Assembly (NCBI GenBank): GCA_963653155.1
Contig: CAVJWR010000044.1
Span: forward strand, 1 to 25,629
Origin: UBA1731 sp963653155
GTDB taxonomy: Bacteria > Verrucomicrobiota > Kiritimatiellia > RFP12 > UBA1067
DNA length: 25,629 nt
Direction of reading: 5' to 3'
A program made the translations under genes and the position numbers. The stretch's first letter is position 1. Each line of letters begins with the position of its first letter. The notes below the pieces were generated by a model. The model worked only from the letters and a program-made list of their open reading frames with translations. It did no database searches and was not told the origin of the DNA. This document shows positions 1-6,655 of the stretch, in pieces.

Positions 1-180
1 TCTGTGTTAAAATCCATCCGCAGTTTTTGTTTAACACAGAGTCACAAAGGCACAGAGACACAGAGTGTATGTTTTTTTACAGGATTCGCAGGATTGCCGT
101 GTAGGAGTGGAGAAGGATAGTTGGTAGTTGGTAGTTTTTCTCAACCTCTCACCTTCATCGCACAATCGCAAATCATAAAT
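1..180 (+). repeat. Dispersed repeat, copy 1
   Basis: This stretch recurs at 10402-10579 with small indels and substitutions. It opens with a hairpin: TCTGTGTTAAA at 1-11 pairs with TTTAACACAGA at 30-40. Then come a CACAGAG-rich tract, a T-run, an ACAGGATT motif, a TAGTTGGTAG tract at about 119-136 and a conserved tail ending in AATCATAAAT. The copy may start before the window. It ends about 10 bp from the stop codon of the 69-aa gene. No reading frame in it looks real. Its nature (REP/MITE-like or other) is not known to me. Confidence 0.8.
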
Positions 181-190
181 AATCATATGT

Positions 191-400
191 CTAAAGTCCG
201 AGTTCTTCGATCAAGATCGAATAAAGATATTCCGAACCCTCAAGGTAATATCCTGTATCCACATCCAGCAATCTCTTGTGGAAGTCGGAATGGTAAACGG
301 CCGACATTGCATCTTGAACGGGAAGGCCTTTGCGTTCAACAAGCATTGCGACGAGATCTTGAGTCGCATACTCCATGAGCTGTTTCTGCTTAACCGACAT
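191..400 (-). CDS. Small protein of the DUF3990/DUF3791 cassette, 69 aa
   Basis: I do not recognise a named family with certainty. The product is a small, acidic, apparently soluble protein of 69 residues with no signal peptide or membrane segment. It has an N-terminal helix-like stretch (residues 1-30) and a C-terminal part with the pattern LDVDTGYYLEGSEYLY. Its ATG lies inside the last 11 bp of the DUF3990-like gene, so the two are almost certainly translationally coupled. As third gene of a tight minus-strand operon it may be an antitoxin, immunity or accessory factor for the ART-fold protein; this is inferred from position only. The stop is followed at once by a dispersed repeat. Confidence 0.75.
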   Translation of the reverse strand: MSVKQKQLMEYATQDLVAMLVERKGLPVQDAMSAVYHSDFHKRLLDVDTGYYLEGSEYLYSILIEELGL

Positions 401-887
401 CTTCCACTCCCAAGAATGTCAATGCGGCTATTGCCTCTTCCGTATGAAACGAATACTGGGTCGTCAGCCGTTTGAAACGCATTTCACGAACGAGCATTTC
501 GCTTGTCACCAAACCGAGTTCAAACTGTCGAAATAGCAGAGCGAGATCATCGTTCGCAATGGGACCGACCACCATCCCGTAGCGATTATCACGATTATGA
601 TCAATGGCGTGACGCTCAGGACGACGATTCGCCATGACAAACATCGCCCATGCCTCATCTGGATGAAGAAAGCGGCGAACTGAAATGCCTGTCAAATCTG
701 AATCGTTGAGATCGAATGTCAGCACACATGGAACTCCACCATGGCGCCGTGTTGTGCGTCGCGCCATATTCACGGCATCTTCACGCTTTGGCGTTAGGTA
801 GAAGCCACGGCCAAAATCTTTGTTCGGACGACAGGACAGAAGATCGATCCTGTCAAACGTCACATTCGTTTCGTGATATAGTCTCAT
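390..887 (-). CDS. DUF3990-like protein, probable ADP-ribosyltransferase fold
   Basis: This 165-residue cytoplasmic protein has the N-terminal signature of the DUF3990 family: LYHETN at residues 3-8, then DFGRGFYLT at 24-32. The order H5, Y30 and a late Q144 (in TQYSFHT) resembles the H-Y-[E/Q] triad of ADP-ribosyltransferase toxins of the diphtheria/PARP/RES class. Its role as an NAD-using toxin or effector is inference. The start overlaps the stop of the DUF3791-like gene by 4 bp (ATGA) and its end overlaps the 69-aa gene, giving a three-gene operon typical of toxin-antitoxin organisation. Length fits the family. The family call is fairly sure; the catalytic role is not. Confidence 0.8.
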   Translation of the reverse strand: MRLYHETNVTFDRIDLLSCRPNKDFGRGFYLTPKREDAVNMARRTTRRHGGVPCVLTFDLNDSDLTGISVRRFLHPDEAWAMFVMANRRPERHAIDHNRDNRYGMVVGPIANDDLALLFRQFELGLVTSEMLVREMRFKRLTTQYSFHTEEAIAALTFLGVEDVG

Positions 888-1111
888 ACCATCGTCCTCT
901 CATGACGCCTGCAAACCTGGTCAAGATCGTCCAAGGCATCGTCGAGGGGAAGTGTATGTTCCGCATCATAGCATTCTTCCAGAAACTCAAGGCCTTTGTG
1001 CAGTCGAAGATAGTCGAAAGCATCAGAAGGCGAACGACCATGCCTATCCGCGTAGTCATTGACGCAGACAACCATGTAGTTGATCAGGTTCTGTCTGTCT
1101 CTTGAGATCAT
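884..1111 (-). CDS. DUF3791-like small protein, 75 aa
   Basis: I chose the ATG at 1111 (MISRDRQNL) because reading further upstream runs into the N gap and a tandem repeat. The 75-residue soluble protein matches the DUF3791 pattern: an N-terminal helix (NLINYMVVCVNDYADRHG), a short helix-turn (SPSDAFDYL), then FLEECYDAEHTLPLDDALDDL. Genes of this family often sit directly before DUF3990 genes, as here with a 4-bp overlap, and it may be the antitoxin-like partner. I see no clear Shine-Dalgarno sequence before this start. Confidence 0.75.
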   Translation of the reverse strand: MISRDRQNLINYMVVCVNDYADRHGRSPSDAFDYLRLHKGLEFLEECYDAEHTLPLDDALDDLDQVCRRHERTMV

Positions 1112-1122
1112 ATCATCTGAAT

Positions 1123-1204
1123 GCCACCATAAATGGAAACGGAACGTAAAGAACTGANNNNNNNNNNCGGCCATCATAGATGGAGACGCAACGTAAAGAA
1201 CTGA
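1123..1204 (+). repeat. Imperfect 35-bp tandem direct repeat interrupted by an N gap
   Basis: The 35-nt unit at 1123-1157 recurs at 1170-1204 with four differences. Both end in AACGTAAAGAACTGA. The 10-N gap at 1158-1167 lies exactly between them, so a longer tandem array probably broke the assembly. It sits just upstream of the DUF3791-like gene and may contain part of the cassette promoter. Confidence 0.75.
1158..1167. other. Assembly gap, 10 N
   Basis: Ten consecutive N, a conventional placeholder of unknown true length, between two copies of a 35-bp repeat. Confidence 0.95.
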
Positions 1205-1485
1205 AATGAATTGTATCACATCTCACACGATGCGGAGGAGAAGAATTTAAGATTTAAGATTTACGATTGCATTTGGTGATTGTCGCATTTAATGATTTAC
1301 AGAATAGCCTTGTAGAAATGAAGATGGATAAATGGTAGTGGATAGTTGGTGGTTGGGCAGATGGTGGTTTTGTTCTCACACCCCGCCGTCGTATAAAATG
1401 GCCGTGCAGAAGTGTAGAGATGCAAGAACGTATCGGTCGCACAGGCCCTTCTTGACGCTCGCGAGGGATTGATCGGTCAGCGCAA
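1205..1485. repeat. Gene-free stretch with degenerate dispersed-repeat pieces
   Basis: No credible gene is present. Around 1244-1270 there is a short AAGATTT tandem. At about 1297-1384 a degenerate, same-orientation copy of the 1-180 repeat can be aligned: GCC-TGTAG-A-TG-AGA-GGATA, then GGTAG and TAGTTGG motifs, then TTCTCACAC. With copy 1 it brackets the 191-1111 cassette. Confidence 0.5.
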
Positions 1486-2742
1486 CTAGAAGTTGCTTGA
1501 TGAATGGAGGCTTGCAACCGGGCGGGCAATAGATGGCCTGTCGAAGAAGTGACTTTGTCGATCCGCGCTCGGCGAAGTGTGGGACAGGGGGCGCACACTG
1601 TCCTTCGGCCGCTGCTTCGCACGGAAGTCGCGCATTGTGACGCCGAAGCGGCGCAGGAAGAGCTGCTTTAGATGAGAGAGGTTCGCGTAGCCGCAGGCGG
1701 CGGCAATGGCCTCGATGGAGGCGTCTGTCAAGAGGCGGCGGCGTACCTCGTCAAGACGAGCGTTGATGATCGCCTGTCCGATCGACATGCCCTGAAGCTC
1801 GCGGAACCGTAGGTCGGCCAGCCGTCGCGAGCATCCCATCGTACGCACGACGTCTGGCACGTAGATCCCGTGAAGTGCGTTGGCCCGAATGTAGGCCAAC
1901 GCCTTTTGGATCATCTTTCCGGCGTGGGATGTCACGGCAGTTGAATCGCGCCGCATGATGCATTCCACGCCGACGCTGATGCCCTCATGCCGTGGCCGTC
2001 TCCATTCACCGGACATCATGTCCTCAAGTGCTTCGGCTGCGAGAAAGCCCTCGCGCTCGAAGTCCGGCTGGATCGAGGTAATTTGTGGAATGCAGTTCTC
2101 ACAGATGAGCGTGTCATTGTCCACGCCGACGACGAGTACAGATTCGGGAACTCGTATGCGATGTGCCTTGCAGAATTGGATGGTGCTGAAGGCCACCTCG
2201 TCATTTGCGGCGAGGATGCCGATGGGACGCTCAAGCGTACGGATGCCGTCTGGGAATTGAAGGTCGTGGCAGACGTGGCCTTTCCCAACGATCCTGTCCC
2301 GAAACGCGAGGAAGCGTTGGCAGTCCCAGTTGTAGACGCGATCGTCAAGATGGAAGTGGACATAGGCATACGAGCGGCATCTCCCCGTGCCCATCAGGTA
2401 GTCGGCTGCCGCCGCGCCGATGTGTTCGGCCGAATTCTCGATGAAGAAGACGTTCGTCCGCTTGTGCCAGAGCACATCGTCTGGCGTATCCATGAGTACA
2501 GTCGGCACCTCAAGCCCGGCGACCAGATGCCGTGCGGCGTCCGCCTCTCCTATCGAGAGAATGAAACCGTCGCAGTCGTTGGACACGGCTTTTCGGACGA
2601 GACTTGTCGTGAAGGCTGCGGGATGACGGACGATTGTCATCGCCCAGTCGGGGCGACCATTGAGATAGCGGAAGATTCCGGCGAGTTTCCCCCTCCCCGC
2701 CGGGCCGGCCGTATTGACTGCGATGAAGACTTTCTTGCGCAT
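1486..2742 (-). CDS. XylR-like regulator (periplasmic-binding sensor plus AraC-type HTH)
   Basis: A 418-residue cytoplasmic transcription factor. Residues about 1-265 form a LacI/PBP1-like sugar-sensing domain; recognisable parts are VGVDNDTLICE and the late TSIQPDFEREGFLAAEAL. There is no N-terminal LacI helix-turn-helix. Residues about 275-380 are an AraC-family DNA-binding domain with two HTH units, the second reading IEAIAAACGYANLSHLKQLF and then RRFGVTMRDFR. The last 40 residues are low-complexity. I take the ATG at 2742, preceded by TTGGGGC, rather than the one at 2760. It is divergent from the hydrolase operon at 2843 and probably senses a sugar released by it. The ligand cannot be read from sequence. 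Confidence 0.9.
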   Translation of the reverse strand: MRKKVFIAVNTAGPAGRGKLAGIFRYLNGRPDWAMTIVRHPAAFTTSLVRKAVSNDCDGFILSIGEADAARHLVAGLEVPTVLMDTPDDVLWHKRTNVFFIENSAEHIGAAAADYLMGTGRCRSYAYVHFHLDDRVYNWDCQRFLAFRDRIVGKGHVCHDLQFPDGIRTLERPIGILAANDEVAFSTIQFCKAHRIRVPESVLVVGVDNDTLICENCIPQITSIQPDFEREGFLAAEALEDMMSGEWRRPRHEGISVGVECIMRRDSTAVTSHAGKMIQKALAYIRANALHGIYVPDVVRTMGCSRRLADLRFRELQGMSIGQAIINARLDEVRRRLLTDASIEAIAAACGYANLSHLKQLFLRRFGVTMRDFRAKQRPKDSVRPLSHTSPSADRQSHFFDRPSIARPVASLHSSSNF

Positions 2743-2750
2743 GCCCCAAT

Positions 2751-2756
2751 AGTGTA
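2751..2756 (-). promoter_or_regulatory. -10 box of the XylR-like gene, near-leaderless
   Basis: On the minus strand TACACT lies 8 nt before the ATG at 2742, in the context GGTACACTATTGGGGC. This resembles the -10/start layout seen at several other genes here. No clear -35 is visible, so the call is tentative. Confidence 0.4.
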
Positions 2757-2805
2757 CCATAATTTCAATTGCGTGAATCGTCCTAAATTTTTGCCTATTC
2801 CGTCA

Positions 2806-2841
2806 TGGCGCACAAGTTGTCGGATGTGATACATTGCGCCA
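2806..2841. promoter_or_regulatory. Candidate operator, inverted repeat TGGCGCA-N22-TGCGCCA
   Basis: TGGCGCA at 2806-2812 and its exact complement TGCGCCA at 2835-2841 flank the putative promoter of the hydrolase operon, inside the 100-bp divergent intergenic region. A regulator site is plausible. Seven-bp arms can arise by chance, and AraC-type proteins often use direct repeats instead. Confidence 0.3.
2825..2835 (+). promoter_or_regulatory. Putative extended -10 of the hydrolase operon
   Basis: TGTGATACATT ends 7 nt before the ATG at 2843 and is followed by GCGCC. The layout matches the other near-leaderless -10 elements in the window (TATAAT or TACAAT plus a G/C-rich tract plus ATG). No -35 is obvious, which would fit activation by the divergent AraC-type regulator. 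Confidence 0.45.
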
Positions 2842-2842
2842 C

Positions 2843-3124
2843 ATGAATACAAGAATAGGAATTGTTTTGGCGCTTCTTTCAACGGTTCCCTCCATGATGG
2901 CTGTCAGTGCGGATGACGTGCCTTGGACGTATGACACGAGTCGGCGTATCGAACCCATGCCGGACGTGAGTGTGTCGTCTGCAAGCGTGTTGTGCGCCAA
3001 AGCGCAGAACAACGTAGATTCTGGCGCATTGGGCTACCTCTCCTCGTTTTTCCGTAGCCGAGGGAGTTCGCCCGGTTGCGACCTTAAGACGTTGCCGATG
3101 GGACTCTATTTCATTTTTCGATGA
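2843..3124 (+). CDS. Small secreted protein of unknown function, 93 aa
   Basis: I do not recognise this family. The ATG at 2843 gives a 93-residue protein with an N-terminal signal peptide (MNTRIGIVLALLSTVPSMMA) and a mature part of about 70 residues with two cysteines, so it is probably periplasmic or surface-exposed. It ends in PMGLYFIFR, resembling the C-terminus PHGLMMTIR of the large beta-solenoid protein at 11327. The gene is first in a probable operon, 27 bp before the SUMF1-domain gene. It could be a real small protein or a shrunken remnant of a larger secreted one; the clean signal peptide and operon position favour a real gene. Confidence 0.65.
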   Translation: MNTRIGIVLALLSTVPSMMAVSADDVPWTYDTSRRIEPMPDVSVSSASVLCAKAQNNVDSGALGYLSSFFRSRGSSPGCDLKTLPMGLYFIFR

Positions 3125-3151
3125 CGCTTTGTTTGAGAAAGGAAATTCAAC

Positions 3152-4411
3152 ATGAAAAGTCCACTGTCGTTTCTGGCGGCCTTTGCCGCGTTTTCGGTAC
3201 ATGCGGCGGATCCGTCCATTCGCGAGGGAAGCGTCGAAATGACGCAAGGCCCTTCAAGCCGCCAAGTCGTGATCAAGTATGAACTGCAAGACGCGCCGGC
3301 TATCGTCACGGTCGACATACTGACGAACGGTGTCTCGATCGGCTCCGCACACCTGACCCATTTTGCTGGCGACGTCCATCGCATCATCGAGCCAGGGGGC
3401 GTGAAGCGCATGACGTGGCGTCCCGACAAGGCGTGGCCTGGCCATGAGATCTCGGACGGGAGCGTGACGGCGAAGGTGACGGCGTGGGCACTCAACGCCC
3501 CGCCGGACATCATGGTCGTCGATCTTGTCGTCCCGAACCAGCTTGCGTTTTATGCGGATGTGGGGAGTCTGCCGGGCAAGGGCGGCGTGACGAACGAACT
3601 CTACAAGACGGAGAAGATGGTTTTCCGAAAGTGTCCTGCCGCAAACGTGACATGGCGCATGGGGGCGCCTTCGTCCGAGCCGGGATGGAGCAATCGTCAG
3701 GTGGCTCGTCTCGTGTCGCTGTCAAACGACTTCTACATGGGCGTGTACGAGCTGACCCAGCGACAGTTCGAGCGCATTACGGGAAGAGCCTCGTTCGCAT
3801 CGACAAGGAGTGAGGTTAACTATGGTGTTCTGCCGATGGAGAGCCTGTCGTGGGCTCAGATGCGCATGAACATGAACGGGCAGGTCGATTCGGGCTACGA
3901 TTGGCCGGATCAGGGCCATGCGGTAGGGCCGGACAGTGTCTTGGGAAGGCTGCGCGAACTTACTGGACATCGGCTGCGGTTCGACCTGCCGACGGAGGCC
4001 CAGTGGGAGTTTGCCTGCCGTGCGGGGTGTGGCGCGGGCCTGTATACGGGAAAGGAGATCACCGTGTTGACTGGCGAGTGCCCGAATGTGGCCGAGATTG
4101 CCTGCTATGCCGGAAACAATGACGGCAAGCCGTCGCCAGTCGGGTCTTACCGTCCGAATGACTGGGGCTTTTACGACATGATCGGGAACGTGATGGAGTT
4201 CTGTTTGGACTACTGGTGCCAAGATCTCACGGGTGTTGACCCTGAAACTGGTAGCCTGAGCGTTTCGGGTTCGCGTTCCCGTCGTGGCGCATGGTACGCA
4301 GACGAGCCGCGAAACAGCCGTTGCGCCTACCGTATCGAATACGGGACTGTGACATTGGCCGACTACATGTCGGGATTCCGGATCGCCGCTGTCGCCGAAC
4401 TTGCTGAATAA
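3152..4411 (+). CDS. Secreted SUMF1-domain (FGE-like) protein, probably not a true formylglycine generator
   Basis: 419 residues. A signal peptide (about 1-18) is followed by a beta-sandwich-like domain (about 25-135) and a SUMF1/FGE-sulfatase domain (about 165-412). Family landmarks are YELTQRQFERITG, LRFDLPTEAQWEFACRAG, GSYRPNDWGFYDMIGNVMEF and the final GFRIA. Aerobic formylglycine-generating enzymes carry two catalytic, copper-binding cysteines in the RGGS...C....C segment. Here that segment reads RRGAWYADEPRNSRCAYR, with only one cysteine, so activation of sulfatases is doubtful. It also appears secreted and no sulfatase lies in the window. A binding or structural role for the lectin-like SUMF1 fold is possible. 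The SD GAAAGGA lies 8 nt before the ATG. Confidence 0.85.
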   Translation: MKSPLSFLAAFAAFSVHAADPSIREGSVEMTQGPSSRQVVIKYELQDAPAIVTVDILTNGVSIGSAHLTHFAGDVHRIIEPGGVKRMTWRPDKAWPGHEISDGSVTAKVTAWALNAPPDIMVVDLVVPNQLAFYADVGSLPGKGGVTNELYKTEKMVFRKCPAANVTWRMGAPSSEPGWSNRQVARLVSLSNDFYMGVYELTQRQFERITGRASFASTRSEVNYGVLPMESLSWAQMRMNMNGQVDSGYDWPDQGHAVGPDSVLGRLRELTGHRLRFDLPTEAQWEFACRAGCGAGLYTGKEITVLTGECPNVAEIACYAGNNDGKPSPVGSYRPNDWGFYDMIGNVMEFCLDYWCQDLTGVDPETGSLSVSGSRSRRGAWYADEPRNSRCAYRIEYGTVTLADYMSGFRIAAVAELAE

Positions 4412-4427
4412 GAAAGGGTTCAAGGCG

Positions 4428-6653
4428 ATGCAGTGGCGATGGCGAGGCTTCACTTCCAGCCTGCTGGCGACGGGGGTCGTCCTCGTCTCCGCTTTGGCGG
4501 ATGCTTGGGAAGTGGCACCCCTGAACGGGGCCCCGGCGCTCTTTCATGACGGGAAACCGGTGGCGCTGGTCATCTACAAGCCGCACACGGAGGCCCCAGA
4601 CCAAGATTATAGGGATGTCGCCGGTGCGGGCATTCACCTCTACAACCTTGGGGCGACCTGGCATCATTACTGCAACCCGTACTGGAAAAAGGATGGCTCG
4701 TTCGATCTGTCGTTCACCGAGGGCCGGCTTAATCAGTGCCTACGACAGGATCGCGACGGCGTAGTGTTCCCGCGGCTCTACTATGCGGCCCCTGACTGGT
4801 GGCGCGATAGCCATCCGGACGAGCTCGTCAAGTTCGCGGGGATTGCGGATATGCGGGCCTATGCGACGGATGAACGACTGCGCTCGAAGGGATATGTCGA
4901 TGCAGGATACCGCGAGTCCTTTGCCTCGCAGCTGGCCCGCCAGTCGGTGACGCCGTATTACCGCAAGGCGGTTCGACGCCTGATGGACATGTATGGTGAT
5001 CGGCTCATGGGCATCCATGTCGCAGGCGGCCCCTGTGGGGAGCACTTCGCGTGGGATGAATGGTTCTCGTTCCCGCTCGGCAAGGTGTCGCCGCCCTACG
5101 GTGACGTTTCTGAGTCGATGCGACGGGCGTTTTCCCGTTTTCTGCGCGTGAAGTACGGCGATGATGTACAGCGGCTACGCGAGGCTTGGCAAGATGCCGC
5201 CGTGACGTTTGAGAACGTGAGCTGCCCAGACAAGGCCGAACGCGAGGCTCTTGATGTTTCTGGCGTGTGGCGCGATCCGGCGAAAGGACGCAAGGTGCCG
5301 GACTACCATGAGACCCTGCATGCGACTACGGTGGAGATGATCGCGCACTACTGCAATGTGGTAAAGCACGAGTCGAAGGGCAGACTGCCGACGATGGTGT
5401 TCTACGGCTACACGCAGGACGAACCGTGGTCCTCGGAGACTGACCACCGGGCGATTTCCCGCCTTTATCGCTGCGATGCGGTTGATATGTATTCGGCGCC
5501 GCACACGTACAAGCGGCGCAAGCCGGGCGAGGATGGAGGAATGCGACAGTATCTTGCCTCGGCGGCGTTGCACGGGCGCCTTTTCATAGACGAGGACGAT
5601 GACTTCAGGTCTGATGCGATCGGAAGGAAGAATTCCGATCCCAACATTCCCGCAGAAGATCTTGCGCAGTCCGTCCACCTCGTCTATCGTGAGTTCGGGC
5701 AGACGGTCACGCATGGTACAGGCCTTTGGTATATGGATCTCACGGGTGGCGACTTCCGCAATCCGGCCCTTATCGACGCAATGGGCCGGATGCGCAAGTG
5801 GGGTGAAGTCGCGCTTCGCCATTCGCGTGCGCACTACAGCGAGGTGGCCGTTGTCTCGAATGTGGAAAGCGAATTCTACATGGGCGCACGGTCAACGGCG
5901 GCGAACAATGTCAACCTGGTCGCCTACACCCAACAGATGGGCGCATTCTATTCGGCAGGTGCACCGTTCGACTGGTATCTGGCCGAAGACCTTGAGGCCG
6001 TCGAGAGGGGCGGGTACAAGGTGGTCGTGTTCCTTGACTGCCAGTTCTTGCGGCCGGAGCAGCTTGCGTCGGTGCAGCGATTGAAGGGCAAGGGCCGTAC
6101 GCTTGTTTTTTTCCATGCGTCGGCCTATGTTTCGGAACGAGATCTCTCGTTGACACGAACCGAGCGCGTGACGGGGTTCAGGATGGAGGTCGTGCCGGGC
6201 GAGACGCCGCTTCAGTCGGTTGACGCATTCACGGGGGTGCTCCATGGGTCTGAACTCGAACAGCGCGCTCTCTTCGTGCCGGTCGTGCAGCCGGCGGACA
6301 GGATTCTTGCGACTGGCGTCGGGAGGCTGAAGGGGCGCCCTGTCGCCGTTCGCCGCGACTGTGGCGATTGGAGGAGCGTGCATGTGGCCGTACCGGCCCT
6401 CTCGGATGTCGCCTTGCACGAGATTTATCGAGAAGCGGGCGTCCATCTCTACACGGATGCGGGCGTTGTGCTGTCGGCCAACGGGTCATGGATCATGCTG
6501 CATACGCGCGAAAGCCGTGACTATCGGGTCTGTCTGCCGCGACTGGCGCGTCGGGTGACGGAAGTAACGTCAGAGAAGTCCGTGGGCACGTGTCTTTCCT
6601 CGTTTGTGTGGCCGTTGGGGAAATTTCGCACGGCTGTTTTTCTGGTGGAGTGA
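4428..6653 (+). CDS. Secreted GH42-like glycoside hydrolase (TIM-barrel, clan GH-A type)
   Basis: The ATG at 4428 begins a signal peptide (MQWRWRGFTSSLLATGVVLV), so I prefer it to the ATG at 4401, which overlaps the previous gene. The 741-residue product has a beta-galactosidase-like barrel (about 30-475), then an alpha/beta trimerisation-like domain (about 485-650; VAVVSNVESEFYM and GGYKVVVFLDCQFLRPEQL), then a small beta domain. E205 in GGPCGEHFAW and E389 in LFIDEDDDF are candidate acid/base and nucleophile; their spacing of about 184 residues is near that of GH42 enzymes. Substrate is unknown, a beta-galactoside being one guess. It is third in the operon and its stop overlaps the ribosome-binding region of the next gene. 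Confidence 0.75.
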   Translation: MQWRWRGFTSSLLATGVVLVSALADAWEVAPLNGAPALFHDGKPVALVIYKPHTEAPDQDYRDVAGAGIHLYNLGATWHHYCNPYWKKDGSFDLSFTEGRLNQCLRQDRDGVVFPRLYYAAPDWWRDSHPDELVKFAGIADMRAYATDERLRSKGYVDAGYRESFASQLARQSVTPYYRKAVRRLMDMYGDRLMGIHVAGGPCGEHFAWDEWFSFPLGKVSPPYGDVSESMRRAFSRFLRVKYGDDVQRLREAWQDAAVTFENVSCPDKAEREALDVSGVWRDPAKGRKVPDYHETLHATTVEMIAHYCNVVKHESKGRLPTMVFYGYTQDEPWSSETDHRAISRLYRCDAVDMYSAPHTYKRRKPGEDGGMRQYLASAALHGRLFIDEDDDFRSDAIGRKNSDPNIPAEDLAQSVHLVYREFGQTVTHGTGLWYMDLTGGDFRNPALIDAMGRMRKWGEVALRHSRAHYSEVAVVSNVESEFYMGARSTAANNVNLVAYTQQMGAFYSAGAPFDWYLAEDLEAVERGGYKVVVFLDCQFLRPEQLASVQRLKGKGRTLVFFHASAYVSERDLSLTRTERVTGFRMEVVPGETPLQSVDAFTGVLHGSELEQRALFVPVVQPADRILATGVGRLKGRPVAVRRDCGDWRSVHVAVPALSDVALHEIYREAGVHLYTDAGVVLSANGSWIMLHTRESRDYRVCLPRLARRVTEVTSEKSVGTCLSSFVWPLGKFRTAVFLVE

Positions 6654-6655
6654 AG

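Noticed and set aside
121..378. 85-codon plus-strand frame
   Set aside because: It runs from the dispersed repeat into the antisense of the 69-aa gene and has no coding character.
3152..4411. Genuine formylglycine-generating enzyme
   Set aside because: The paired cysteines of the active site are not found in the expected segment.
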